From Lacibacter sp. H375 (GTDB taxonomy: Bacteria; Bacteroidota; Bacteroidia; Chitinophagales; Chitinophagaceae): DNA of 64,000 nucleotides. The position numbers and the translations under genes are program-made. The notes under the pieces were generated by a model. That model worked only from the letters and a program-made list of their open reading frames with translations. It was not told the DNA's origin and did no database searches. Positions 27,415 through 36,138 of this stretch are shown here, one piece after another (the first letter of the stretch is position 1; each line of letters begins with the position of its first letter). The stretch spans positions 2,914,001 to 2,978,000 of the forward strand of contig NZ_JBBKTT010000001.1 of assembly GCF_037892425.1 (NCBI RefSeq). Reading direction: 5' to 3'.

Positions 27415-28848
27415 ATGATGTTTCGATTCATTGCCATATTGTTCTTCGTTCAATCAATTGCGTTTGCACAAACACGTTCATTAGGTAAAGGAAAATATGC
27501 TGATGGTCCCGATAGTATAGCACCGGTTGGCATCATCAAAGGTTTAACCGATGAACAGTTATTAGAGTCTGTACAAAAACAAACCTTCCGTTTCTTCTGG
27601 CATGGTGCACATCCTTACAGCGGATTGGCACTGGAACGAAGCAATACTGTTAAAGCAGAACATTATTGGGATTACATCAATGAAGCATGGGATGAACCGA
27701 ATTTCAGTAAAACTGAATTTGGAAAAGATGCAGGAGCTATCGGCGGTACAGGCTTTGGTATCATGAGTACGATCGTTGCTGTAGAGCGTGGATGGATCGG
27801 CAGAGATACTGCTGTACGTCGTTTGATACAGATCGCTGACTTTCTCATCAATGCCGATTGTTATCATGGCATCTATCCACATTTCATGAATGGGCGCACT
27901 GGCAAAACAATCAAGTTCGATCGACTGGATGATGGTGCCGATATTGTTGAGACTTCTTATTTGATGATGGGATTTCTCTGTGCAAGAGAATATTTTGCCA
28001 AAGACACACCAAGAGAAATTTACCTGCGGAAACGCATTAACCAGATGTGGGGTGCTGCCAACTGGAACTGGCATACCAACGGTGAAAATAAATTGTACTG
28101 GCATTGGAGCCCGAACAATGGCTTTGATATGAACTTTCCTGTCTGGGGTTATAATGAATGTTTGATTACCTACATTATGGCAGCATCATCACCTTATAAA
28201 GGCATTAAAAAATCGGTGTATGATGGAACATGGGCGGGCAGCACAGGATTTAAAAACGGTAAAGAATATTACGGCTATGTTTTGCCGTTAGGTAACTACG
28301 ATAAAGACAAAGGTGGTCCGTTGTTCTTTGAGCAATATACATTCCAGGGAATAGATCCCAATGGTTTAAAAGATTCATTAGGGAACGATTATTTTCTGCA
28401 AGGAAAAAATCACACACTCATTAACCGTGCATACTGTATTGAAAATCCAAACAAGTTCAAAGGTTACTCCAATAAATGCTGGGGCTTAACAGCAGGCGAT
28501 AGTTACAAAGGTTATGTGGCACATAGTCCGGAAAATGATCGTGGAGTTATTCAACCAACTGCTGCCATTTCATCAATGCCCTATACGCCAAAAGAAAGTT
28601 TGGAAGCGTTGCGTTATTTCTATTACGAACTCGGGAATAAGATCTGGAGTAAATATGGTTTTACAGATGGCTTTAGTATTCATCATAACTGGTATGCAAA
28701 AAGTCATCTCGCAATTGACCAGGGTCCAATTGTTGTGATGATTGAAAATTACCGAAGCGGTTTATTATGGAAATTGTTTATGAATATTCCTGATGTACAG
28801 AACGGATTGAAGAAGCTTGGTTTTACATCGCCGTACATAAAGGGATAA
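27415..28848 (+). CDS. GH144-like (glycoamylase-domain) enzyme, copy 3
   Basis: 477 residues. Signal peptide MMFRFIAILFFVQSIAFAQ without lipobox; a start one codon later (27418) is equally possible. Glycoamylase domain with FRFFWHGAHPYSGLALERS, GGTGFGIMSTIVA, YPHFMNGRTGK, DDGADIVETSYLMMG, YWHWSPNNGFDMN, YNECLITYIMAAS and IDQGPIVVMIENYRSGLLWK. Two changes stand out against copies 1 and 2: the otherwise shared WDFxHP becomes WHGAHP, and PHWLNG becomes PHFMNG, both beside likely active-site loops. There is also an insertion of about 20 residues before GGTGFG. It may act on a different chain length or end of the same glucan. Confidence 0.82.
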   Translation: MMFRFIAILFFVQSIAFAQTRSLGKGKYADGPDSIAPVGIIKGLTDEQLLESVQKQTFRFFWHGAHPYSGLALERSNTVKAEHYWDYINEAWDEPNFSKTEFGKDAGAIGGTGFGIMSTIVAVERGWIGRDTAVRRLIQIADFLINADCYHGIYPHFMNGRTGKTIKFDRLDDGADIVETSYLMMGFLCAREYFAKDTPREIYLRKRINQMWGAANWNWHTNGENKLYWHWSPNNGFDMNFPVWGYNECLITYIMAASSPYKGIKKSVYDGTWAGSTGFKNGKEYYGYVLPLGNYDKDKGGPLFFEQYTFQGIDPNGLKDSLGNDYFLQGKNHTLINRAYCIENPNKFKGYSNKCWGLTAGDSYKGYVAHSPENDRGVIQPTAAISSMPYTPKESLEALRYFYYELGNKIWSKYGFTDGFSIHHNWYAKSHLAIDQGPIVVMIENYRSGLLWKLFMNIPDVQNGLKKLGFTSPYIKG

Positions 28849-28882
28849 AAATTTTTTCGGAAATGAACTTCAAACGTTTGCC

Positions 28883-30055
28883 ATGAACGAACTACAATCA
28901 CGTGAACAGTTTTTAAAATCAACCGCAATGGCTGCAGCAGCTTTGCTTGTTTCTTCATTAGAAGGTTGGGCGTCTGCGTTACCTGAAAAGAAATTACGTG
29001 TAGCAGTCATTGGTTGCGGTAGCGTAAGCAATCGATACATCCCTCAACTTTTATCATCGAAACTAATTGAAGTAGTAAGTCTGTGCGATATAAAATACGA
29101 ACGTGCTGTTGCGCAGAATAAAGAATACAAAGTAAATGCGGCAACTTATCGAACTATTGATGAGCAATTAAACGGAGTTTCGTTTGATATGCTTGTGACA
29201 CTCACCGATATGCAGGTGCATGGCGAACTAAATAAAAAAGCGTTGCTTTCCGGCAAACATGTGTGGAGCGAAAAGCCAATGGCAAATACGTACAATGAAG
29301 GCAAAGCGTTGCTTCTTCTAGCAAAAAGCAAAAAGCTTCGTATTTGGGGTGCGCCTGCGGTTGTAAATAGTCCTCAGTTTGCTTTTATGAGCAAGATGAT
29401 ACAGGAAGGAAAGCTAGGACGCATTGCAAGTGCACACGGACAGTACGGGCACACGGGTCCAACATGGAGTGCTTTTTTTTACGAAAAAGATGGTGGCAGC
29501 ATGCCCGACCTTGGTGTGTATAATATGGCAACGCTTACAGGTTTGCTTGGGCCTGCAAAAGCTGTAATGGCTATGACGAGTATTGTGAAACCTGACCGAA
29601 CTGTTGATGATAAAGGAAAAATAAAAGTGCAGGCAGAAGATAATGCGCATGTGTTGTTAGAACATGATAAAGGCGTCATCAGTCATATCATGTGTGGGTT
29701 TAATTATTTCGATCCACATGGACATGAAGCAGGTAATCAAACATTGCACTCCATACAGATTTACGGCGATTATGGTAATATGCGTTTGATTGGTTACGAT
29801 TGGGAAACGAATGGTGTAATGCTCGATACATCGTGGGATAAACCTGCAGTGCTGATGTGCACAGACAAAGGCGGTTATGAATGGCAGGAAGGCGCACGGG
29901 TAACAGGCGAAAGTATAGTGAACGGAACGGAGCCACGTATTAATGTGGAGCATGCTTTGCATGTATTGGAAATTATTGAAGCAGCACGAAAGTCATCTGC
30001 AACAGGAATGAAAGTAAAACTGAAAAGTTCGTTCCCATGGCCAATGGTGAAATAG
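28883..30055 (+). CDS. Gfo/Idh/MocA-family oxidoreductase with degenerate Tat-like leader
   Basis: 390 residues. The N-terminus has SREQFLKSTAMAAAALLVSS, which looks like the Tat leader common in exported members of this family (SRRxFLK), but the second Arg is replaced by Glu. Export is therefore uncertain. The Rossmann motif is AVIGCGSVSNRY (about residues 40-51) and the family EKP motif is WSEKPMA (about 131-137). A C-terminal substrate domain has MPDLGVYNMATLTGLLGP. Such enzymes bind NAD(P) tightly and oxidise or rearrange sugars, including removal of glycosidic groups through 3-keto intermediates. The position within a glucan PUL suggests a sugar substrate. Confidence 0.85.
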   Translation: MNELQSREQFLKSTAMAAAALLVSSLEGWASALPEKKLRVAVIGCGSVSNRYIPQLLSSKLIEVVSLCDIKYERAVAQNKEYKVNAATYRTIDEQLNGVSFDMLVTLTDMQVHGELNKKALLSGKHVWSEKPMANTYNEGKALLLLAKSKKLRIWGAPAVVNSPQFAFMSKMIQEGKLGRIASAHGQYGHTGPTWSAFFYEKDGGSMPDLGVYNMATLTGLLGPAKAVMAMTSIVKPDRTVDDKGKIKVQAEDNAHVLLEHDKGVISHIMCGFNYFDPHGHEAGNQTLHSIQIYGDYGNMRLIGYDWETNGVMLDTSWDKPAVLMCTDKGGYEWQEGARVTGESIVNGTEPRINVEHALHVLEIIEAARKSSATGMKVKLKSSFPWPMVK

Positions 30056-30073
30056 AGAATAAAAACAAAAACA

Positions 30074-30901
30074 ATGGCAGCATATTCATTAACGCCTGAA
30101 CAAATTGCATCTTATCAAAAAGATGGATACTTGATTGTTCGAAATTTTTTGCAACATGTTGAAGTGGAAAAATTGCAAAATGTGGCCTTTGATGATGCAG
30201 TGATACGGAAACATGCGTTTGATCTAAACGATCAGGTAGGCAAAAAAACAAAACTTACTTTGTGGTATAAACCGGGTAATGATGCTTACGGGTTACTTAC
30301 AAGAAGTGAACGTATGATTACAGTAGCTAATCAACTGATGGAAGGCGATAGTGCGGTGTGTCATTTTCATAGTAAGCTCATGCAGAAAGAACCACGTGTT
30401 GGCGGTGCATGGGAATGGCACCAGGATTATGGTTATTGGTACAAAAATGAATTTTTATTTCCTGAACAAATGCTCTCGATCATGGTTGCTATAACTGATG
30501 CAAATAAAGCCAATGGCTGTTTGCAAATAATAAAAGGCTCGCATAAAATGGGCAGAGTAGAACATGGTTTTGCAGGCGAGCAGGTTGGTGCAGCACAACG
30601 ATATGTTGATCTTGCTTTGCAGACAATGGAATTGCTGTATGTAGAATTGAAAGCAGGCGACGCATTGTTTTTTCACCCGAACTTGTTACATCGTTCTGAA
30701 GCAAATTTATCTGAGAAGGCCAGGTGGTCGCTGATTTCTGTTTATAACAGAAGCGCCAACGTGCCGTATAACGAACCATCGCAATCATCTACCATACCGG
30801 TACAAGTGGTGCCCGATGCAGCATTACTCCATAGGGATACTACTGCCATGGAAGACACGGCCGATTTTCTGACCAAAGAAAAAGACGAAGCATTAAAATA
30901 A
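30074..30901 (+). CDS. Phytanoyl-CoA dioxygenase (PhyH) family protein
   Basis: 275 residues, no signal peptide, so cytoplasmic. The iron triad of an Fe(II)/2-oxoglutarate oxygenase can be read: HxD in WHQDYGYW (His116, Asp118) and distal His206 in HPNLLHRS, with a candidate 2-oxoglutarate-binding Arg near 218 (EKARWSL). N-terminal opening: YQKDGYLIVRNFL. Family members hydroxylate small substrates. It lies 18 bases after the Gfo/Idh/MocA gene and 5 bases before the DoxX gene, so the three are likely one functional unit. The substrate is not evident. Confidence 0.87.
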   Translation: MAAYSLTPEQIASYQKDGYLIVRNFLQHVEVEKLQNVAFDDAVIRKHAFDLNDQVGKKTKLTLWYKPGNDAYGLLTRSERMITVANQLMEGDSAVCHFHSKLMQKEPRVGGAWEWHQDYGYWYKNEFLFPEQMLSIMVAITDANKANGCLQIIKGSHKMGRVEHGFAGEQVGAAQRYVDLALQTMELLYVELKAGDALFFHPNLLHRSEANLSEKARWSLISVYNRSANVPYNEPSQSSTIPVQVVPDAALLHRDTTAMEDTADFLTKEKDEALK

Positions 30902-30906
30902 TTGCT

Positions 30907-31320
30907 ATGAAGAAATTCTTTTCAGCAGAACCCTTTGCACCCAACGTTGGTTTAATGTTGGTTCGCATTGTTGTTGGCTTGTTTCTCATCTATCACGGTT
31001 GGGAAGTATTTGATGCAGCGAAGATGAATGAATATCTTACCTGGGACAGTTTTAAGCAATCTTCGAATGGAATGCTGTTGGTATATGCAGGAAAGTCAGC
31101 AGAATTAATAGCCGGTGTATTGTTTATGTTGGGTTTGTTTACACGTGTTGCTGCAGTACTTACAATCGGCACTCTTGGTTACATTGCATTCGGATTAGGC
31201 AACGGTGTTGTTTGGTACAACGATCAGCATCCGTTTATGTTTGTACTCATTGCATTCCTGTTTTTGTTTACAGGCCCGGGAACAATCAGCCTAGATCATT
31301 ACTTATTTAAACGAAGTTAA
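30907..31320 (+). CDS. DoxX-family membrane protein
   Basis: 137 residues with about four predicted TM helices: GLMLVRIVVGLFLIYHGWEV (about 14-33), an AELIAGVLFMLGLFTRVAAV segment (about 59-78), LTIGTLGYIAFGL, and PFMFVLIAFLFLFTGPG (about 105-121). DoxX proteins are small quinone- or redox-linked membrane proteins of poorly known role. It begins five bases after the PhyH stop and ends one base before the GH43 ATG, so it is tightly embedded in the PUL transcript. Confidence 0.85.
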   Translation: MKKFFSAEPFAPNVGLMLVRIVVGLFLIYHGWEVFDAAKMNEYLTWDSFKQSSNGMLLVYAGKSAELIAGVLFMLGLFTRVAAVLTIGTLGYIAFGLGNGVVWYNDQHPFMFVLIAFLFLFTGPGTISLDHYLFKRS

Positions 31321-31321
31321 A

Positions 31322-33085
31322 ATGAAGAACGGTGTAATGCTTATAATACTGTTTGTAACAGTTTGCAGTAGTCATGCGCAGAAAAAAACCTATTGCAACC
31401 CAATCAATATTGATTATGGCTATACACCTATTCCAAATTTCAGCGAATGGGGCAGGCACCGTGCAACAGCCGATCCTGTGATCGTTACATACAAAGGCGA
31501 TTATTATCTCTTCAGCACAAACCAATGGGGTTATTGGCACAGCAGCGATATGCTCAACTGGAAATTTGTATCAAGGAAATTTTTGCGACCATGGAATAAA
31601 GCATATGATGAACTCTGTGCACCTGCTGTTGGTATCATAGGAGATACGATGATCGTTTTTGGTTCAACTTACACACGCAACTTCAGCATTTGGATGAGTA
31701 CAAACCCAAAAGCAAATGAATGGAAACCGTTAGTTGATTCATTTGATATTGGTGGTTGGGATCCTTCTTTCTTTACGGATGATGATGGCAGACTGTATAT
31801 GTACAATGGCAGCAGCAATAAATTTCCCATGTATGGCATTGAATTGAACCGAAAGACATTTCAGCCAATTGGCACAAGAAAAGAAATGTATTTGCTTGAG
31901 CCCTGGCGTTTTGGCTGGCAACGTTTTGGTGAGCACATGGATAATACATTTCTTGATCCGTTTATTGAAGGCAGTCACATGACAAAGTATAAAGGAAAAT
32001 ATTATTTGCAATATGGTGCACCAGGCACAGAGTTCAGTGGTTATGCAGATGGTTTATTAGTAGGCAATGGACCGTTGGATTTTTTTGAAGCACAAAGTGA
32101 TCCGTTAAGTATTAAGTTAGGAGGTTTTGTTAGAGGGGCAGGACATGGTGCAACATTTACTGATAAGTTCAATCAATACTGGCACGTATCAACAACAGTT
32201 CTGTCGGTGAAGAATACTTTTGAACGCAGGCTTGGTATATGGCCAACCGGTTTTGATAAAGATGGCAACATGTTTTGCAATACAACATTTGGCGATTATC
32301 CGCATTATATTCCTGCCGATAAAATTGACGGATCAACTTATGGAAAAGATGGCAAGTCGCCTTATTTCACAGGCTGGATGTTACTCAATTATAATAAACC
32401 TGTGCAGGTTTCTTCAACACTCGGTGGTTACCTCCCCAACAATGCAGTGGATGAGTTGATCAAAACATACTGGAGCGCAACAACAGGAAATAAAGACGAG
32501 TGGATACAAACCGATCTTGGAAATGTTTCAACTGTTAACGCTGTGCAGATCAATTATGCCGACCAGGATGTTGAGCAAAACCGTTTAGGTAAATGGAATG
32601 ATCAATATCACCAATACAAATTGTACTATTCAGTTGATGGGAAAAAGTGGAATATGTTAGTTGATAAAAGCAATAACAAAACTGATCTTCCTCATGAATA
32701 TGTTGAATTGGAAAAACCAGTACAAGCACGTTATATCAAACTGGAAAATATTCATATGCCAACCGGCAAGTTTGCAATCAGTGGCTTTCGGGTATTTGGA
32801 AATGGTAATGGTGCAAAACCTGAAGCCGTGAAAGGTTTTATCGTATTACGTACAGAAAAAGATAAACGAAGTGCCTTCATAAAATGGAAACCGGTTGACA
32901 ATGCTTTTGCTTATAACATCTACTACGGCACGCATCCTGATAAACTGTACACAAGTATCATGATCCATTCCAACAATGAGTACTGGATGAAAGCAATGGA
33001 TTCTCAAAAGACATATTATTATTCCATAGAATCGATAAATGAAAATGGAGTAAGTGAACGTTCACCTGTTATTAAAGTTGAATAA
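31322..33085 (+). CDS. GH43-like glycosidase with F5/8-type (discoidin) and Fn3-like domains
   Basis: 587 residues with a Sec signal peptide (MKNGVMLIILFVTVCSSHAQ). A five-bladed propeller of the GH43 type occupies about 25-330. Candidate catalytic residues are base Asp51 (ATADPVIVTYKGDYYL), pKa-modulating Asp147 (GWDPSFFTDDDG) and acid Glu216 (PFIEGSHMTKYKGKYYL). An F5/8-type/CBM32-like beta-sandwich spans about 355-485 (WIQTDLGNVSTVNAVQINYA, ARYIKLENIHMPTGKFAISG). A short Fn3-like module ends the protein. GH43 enzymes usually cut arabinosyl, xylosyl or galactosyl bonds, so the substrate may carry side chains. The family is assigned from motifs only; the subfamily is unclear. Confidence 0.82.
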   Translation: MKNGVMLIILFVTVCSSHAQKKTYCNPINIDYGYTPIPNFSEWGRHRATADPVIVTYKGDYYLFSTNQWGYWHSSDMLNWKFVSRKFLRPWNKAYDELCAPAVGIIGDTMIVFGSTYTRNFSIWMSTNPKANEWKPLVDSFDIGGWDPSFFTDDDGRLYMYNGSSNKFPMYGIELNRKTFQPIGTRKEMYLLEPWRFGWQRFGEHMDNTFLDPFIEGSHMTKYKGKYYLQYGAPGTEFSGYADGLLVGNGPLDFFEAQSDPLSIKLGGFVRGAGHGATFTDKFNQYWHVSTTVLSVKNTFERRLGIWPTGFDKDGNMFCNTTFGDYPHYIPADKIDGSTYGKDGKSPYFTGWMLLNYNKPVQVSSTLGGYLPNNAVDELIKTYWSATTGNKDEWIQTDLGNVSTVNAVQINYADQDVEQNRLGKWNDQYHQYKLYYSVDGKKWNMLVDKSNNKTDLPHEYVELEKPVQARYIKLENIHMPTGKFAISGFRVFGNGNGAKPEAVKGFIVLRTEKDKRSAFIKWKPVDNAFAYNIYYGTHPDKLYTSIMIHSNNEYWMKAMDSQKTYYYSIESINENGVSERSPVIKVE

Positions 33086-33086
33086 A

Positions 33087-33755
33087 ATGGGGAAGCAAAT
33101 TTTCATTGGTATTTTTTCCTTGTTATTTTTTGTTGCAGTGAATGCACAAAGTAATGAACCATATCCATTTTGGAACGAAGTGCAGGAATTTAAAACAGCC
33201 GACAGTATTTCGTTCCCTGCATCTAACCAAATTCTGTTGATCGGTAGTTCTTCCTTTACGTTATGGAAAGATGTTCAGAGTTATTTCCCCGATCGTAAAA
33301 TATTGAACCGTGCATTTGGCGGCAGCACTTTGATTGATGTGATCCGTTACCGCTATGATGTTGTTTATCCATATCAACCGAAACAGATCGTTATCTACTG
33401 CGGAGAGAATGATTTTGCCAGCAGTGATACGGTAACAATTGAAATGGTCGTAAAACGTTTTACTACATTATTCAATTATATCCGTGCAAAGTATAGGAAC
33501 GTACCCCTGGCTTATGTGTCAATGAAGCCAAGCCCAAGTCGTGTAAACCTGATGCCGAAATATGTGGAAGCGAATAAGCGCATTCGAAATTTTCTGGCAA
33601 CAAAACCCAACACAAAGTTTGTAGACGTTTACAGCGCAATGCTTACTTCAACCGGCGAACCAATGCCTCATATTTTTCAAGAAGACAGGTTGCACATGAA
33701 TGAAAAAGGTTATGCTATCTGGAAAAAGAAACTGCAGAATGTTTTACTTAAATAA
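33087..33755 (+). CDS. SGNH/GDSL-type esterase, exported
   Basis: 222 residues from ATG 33087, one base after the GH43 stop; an upstream in-frame ATG would overlap that gene and lose the signal peptide. Signal peptide MGKQIFIGIFSLLFFVAVNAQ. SGNH blocks: Ser in ILLIGSSSFTLW (block I), Gly in NRAFGGSTL (block II), Asn in YCGENDFASS (block III) and the Asp/His pair in EDRLHMNEKGY (block V). These hydrolases often deacetylate polysaccharides. Within this PUL it may remove acyl groups that block the glucanases. Confidence 0.87.
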   Translation: MGKQIFIGIFSLLFFVAVNAQSNEPYPFWNEVQEFKTADSISFPASNQILLIGSSSFTLWKDVQSYFPDRKILNRAFGGSTLIDVIRYRYDVVYPYQPKQIVIYCGENDFASSDTVTIEMVVKRFTTLFNYIRAKYRNVPLAYVSMKPSPSRVNLMPKYVEANKRIRNFLATKPNTKFVDVYSAMLTSTGEPMPHIFQEDRLHMNEKGYAIWKKKLQNVLLK

Positions 33756-33768
33756 TAAATGTTGTTTT

Positions 33769-36057
33769 ATGAAAGTCTTAAAAGGATTGCTCATCGGATC
33801 TTTCGTTTTGTTTACTGTTCAGTTACAGGCTCAGCAAACAAGCGAAGCAAAAATGAAAATATTCATTGATGCACTAATGAAGAAGATGACAGTAGATGAA
33901 AAGATCGGTCAGTTAAATTTGCCTGGCTCTGGTGATATTGTAACCGGGCAAGCCGGCAATTCTGATATTGGCAAAAAGATCAAAGAAGGAAAAGTGGGCG
34001 GACTGTTCAATATTAAATCTGTTGCAAAGATCAAAGCGGTGCAAAAAGTTGCAGTAGAAGAAACACGGTTAAAAATTCCATTGCTATTTGGAATGGATGT
34101 AATTCATGGCTATCAAACTGTGTTTCCTATTCCGTTGGGATTAAGCTGCAGTTGGGATATGCAACTCATTGAACAAAGTGCACGCATCGCAGCAATTGAA
34201 GCAAGTGCAGATGGGATCAACTGGACGTTCTCGCCTATGGTTGATCTTACACGTGATCCTCGTTGGGGCCGTGTATCAGAAGGTAATGGTGAAGATCCGT
34301 ATCTCGGCGGACAAATTGCAAAAGCAATGGTGCGTGGTTACCAGGGAAAAGATCTGTCGTTGAATAATACCATCATGAGTTGTGTAAAACACTTCGCATT
34401 GTATGGTGCTGCAGAAGCCGGTCGTGATTATAATACTACTGACATGAGCCGCTATCGTATGTACAATGAATATTTTTATCCGTACAAGGCAGCGGTTGAA
34501 GCAGGTGTTGGAAGCGTAATGGCTTCGTTTAACGATATTGATGGAATACCTGCAACAGGAAATAAATGGTTACTCACAGATGTGTTGCGCAGGCAATGGG
34601 GCTTTAAAGGATTTCTCGTTACTGATTATACAGGCATCAATGAAATGATGGATCATGGTATTGGTGATCTTAAAACTGTTTCAGCAAGAGCATTGGGTGC
34701 GGGTATTGATATGGATATGGTGGGCGAAGGATTTCTGACAACACTCAAGCAATCATTGAGCAGCGGGAAAGTAACCATGCAAATGATCGATGCAGCTTGC
34801 AGAAGAATCCTTGAAGCAAAATATAAGCTCGGGTTGTTCGATGATCCTTATCGTTATTGTAACGAGGAGCGTGCAAAGACAGAAATATTTACCTCGGCTC
34901 ATCGTAAGATCGCAAGAGAAACAGCAGCACAAAGCTTTGTGTTGTTAAAAAATCAAAACAATGTATTGCCACTGAAGAAAAGCGGAACAGTTGCAGTGAT
35001 CGGGCCATTGGCAAATGATAAACGTAATATGCCCGGCACATGGAGTGTAGCTGCAGAGTTTGATAAAGCAACAGCTGTATTAACCGGTTTGAATGAAGTG
35101 GCTGGTAATAAAGTAAAGTTCCTCTATGCAAAAGGAAGTAATCTTGATTATGATGAAGCATTTGAAGATCGGGCTACCATGTTTGGTAAAGGAATCGGTC
35201 GTGACAAACGTACACCTGAAGAAATGATCAACGAGGCGATAGCGATCGCAAATCAAAGTGATGTAGTGTTAGCCGTGTTGGGTGAAAGTGCAGAGATGAG
35301 TGGTGAATCATCAAGCAGAACTAACATTGAAATGCCACAGGCTCAAAAAGAATTGTTGAAGGCCTTATTGAAAACGGGTAAGCCTGTTGTACTGGTATTA
35401 TTTACCGGTCGGCCATTGGCATTAACATGGGAACAGCAGAATGTACCGGCTATTCTCAATGTTTGGTTTGGCGGTAGTGAAGCTGGTTATGCAGTTGCTG
35501 ATGTATTGTTTGGCGATGTAAATCCTTCAGGCAAATTAACCATGACGTTTCCGCAGAATGTTGGACAGGTGCCTTTGTTTTACAATCACAAGAATACCGG
35601 CCGTCCATTGGCAGATGGAAAGTGGTTTGAAAAATTCCGCAGCAATTATTTAGATGTAAGTAATGATCCGTTGTATCCTTTTGGTTATGGACTGAGTTAT
35701 ACAAACTTTAGTTATAGTGATGTAAAGATCAGCAATGGATCACCCAAGGGTAATCAAACTATTACAGCAAGTGTAACATTGACCAATACAGGCTCTGTTA
35801 CAGGAAAAGAAGTGGTGCAGTTATACATCCGTGATGTGGTTGGTTCAGTAACACGCCCGGTAAAAGAATTGAAAGGTTTCCAGAAAATTGAATTAAAAGC
35901 AGGAGAAAGTAAAACCGTTACATTCAATATCTCACCCAATGATCTGAAGTTTTACAATTACGATTTGAAACATGATTGGGAAGCAGGCGAGTTTCAGATC
36001 ATGATCGGCGGAAATTCAAGAGATGTGAAAATGGCAAAAGTAAATTGGAGTAAATAA
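33769..36057 (+). CDS. bglX: GH3 beta-glucosidase, BglX type
   Basis: 762 residues from ATG 33769, chosen because it opens a signal peptide (MKVLKGLLIGSFVLFTVQLQAQ); a longer in-frame start would overlap the previous gene. GH3 N-terminal barrel with LLFGMDVIHGYQTVFPIPLG and KHFALYGAAEAGRDY. The nucleophile is the Asp of GFLVTDYTG (around residue 285), where most relatives have SDW. The second alpha/beta domain carries the acid/base loop region GESAEMSGESSSR. A C-terminal Fn3-like domain follows (ASVTLTNTGSVTGKEVVQLYI). It is probably a periplasmic exo-glucosidase that turns oligosaccharides into glucose, and it is the last PUL gene before a terminator. Confidence 0.93.
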   Translation: MKVLKGLLIGSFVLFTVQLQAQQTSEAKMKIFIDALMKKMTVDEKIGQLNLPGSGDIVTGQAGNSDIGKKIKEGKVGGLFNIKSVAKIKAVQKVAVEETRLKIPLLFGMDVIHGYQTVFPIPLGLSCSWDMQLIEQSARIAAIEASADGINWTFSPMVDLTRDPRWGRVSEGNGEDPYLGGQIAKAMVRGYQGKDLSLNNTIMSCVKHFALYGAAEAGRDYNTTDMSRYRMYNEYFYPYKAAVEAGVGSVMASFNDIDGIPATGNKWLLTDVLRRQWGFKGFLVTDYTGINEMMDHGIGDLKTVSARALGAGIDMDMVGEGFLTTLKQSLSSGKVTMQMIDAACRRILEAKYKLGLFDDPYRYCNEERAKTEIFTSAHRKIARETAAQSFVLLKNQNNVLPLKKSGTVAVIGPLANDKRNMPGTWSVAAEFDKATAVLTGLNEVAGNKVKFLYAKGSNLDYDEAFEDRATMFGKGIGRDKRTPEEMINEAIAIANQSDVVLAVLGESAEMSGESSSRTNIEMPQAQKELLKALLKTGKPVVLVLFTGRPLALTWEQQNVPAILNVWFGGSEAGYAVADVLFGDVNPSGKLTMTFPQNVGQVPLFYNHKNTGRPLADGKWFEKFRSNYLDVSNDPLYPFGYGLSYTNFSYSDVKISNGSPKGNQTITASVTLTNTGSVTGKEVVQLYIRDVVGSVTRPVKELKGFQKIELKAGESKTVTFNISPNDLKFYNYDLKHDWEAGEFQIMIGGNSRDVKMAKVNWSK

Positions 36058-36075
36058 AAAAGTCCAATTGTTGAG

Positions 36076-36122
36076 AATCGTGACAGTTTTCTGATAACAA
36101 AGAAAATTGTCACGATTTTTTT
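36076..36122 (+). terminator. Terminator at the end of the PUL
   Basis: A 17-bp stem (AATCGTGACAGTTTTCT with AGAAAATTGTCACGATT, one G-T pair) with an 8-base loop, then a run of T. It lies between convergent genes. Confidence 0.9.
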
Positions 36123-36138
36123 GCATTTAAAGGTTGCT

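Noticed and set aside
27562..28104. 180-codon minus-strand ORF inside the third GH144-like gene
   Set aside because: Shadow of a well-supported coding frame; low-complexity Cys/Ser/Ile-rich translation and no start context.
33700..33768. N-terminal extension of the GH3 gene overlapping the SGNH esterase gene
   Set aside because: The ATG at 33769 opens a proper signal peptide; the extension would bury it and overlap the upstream gene.
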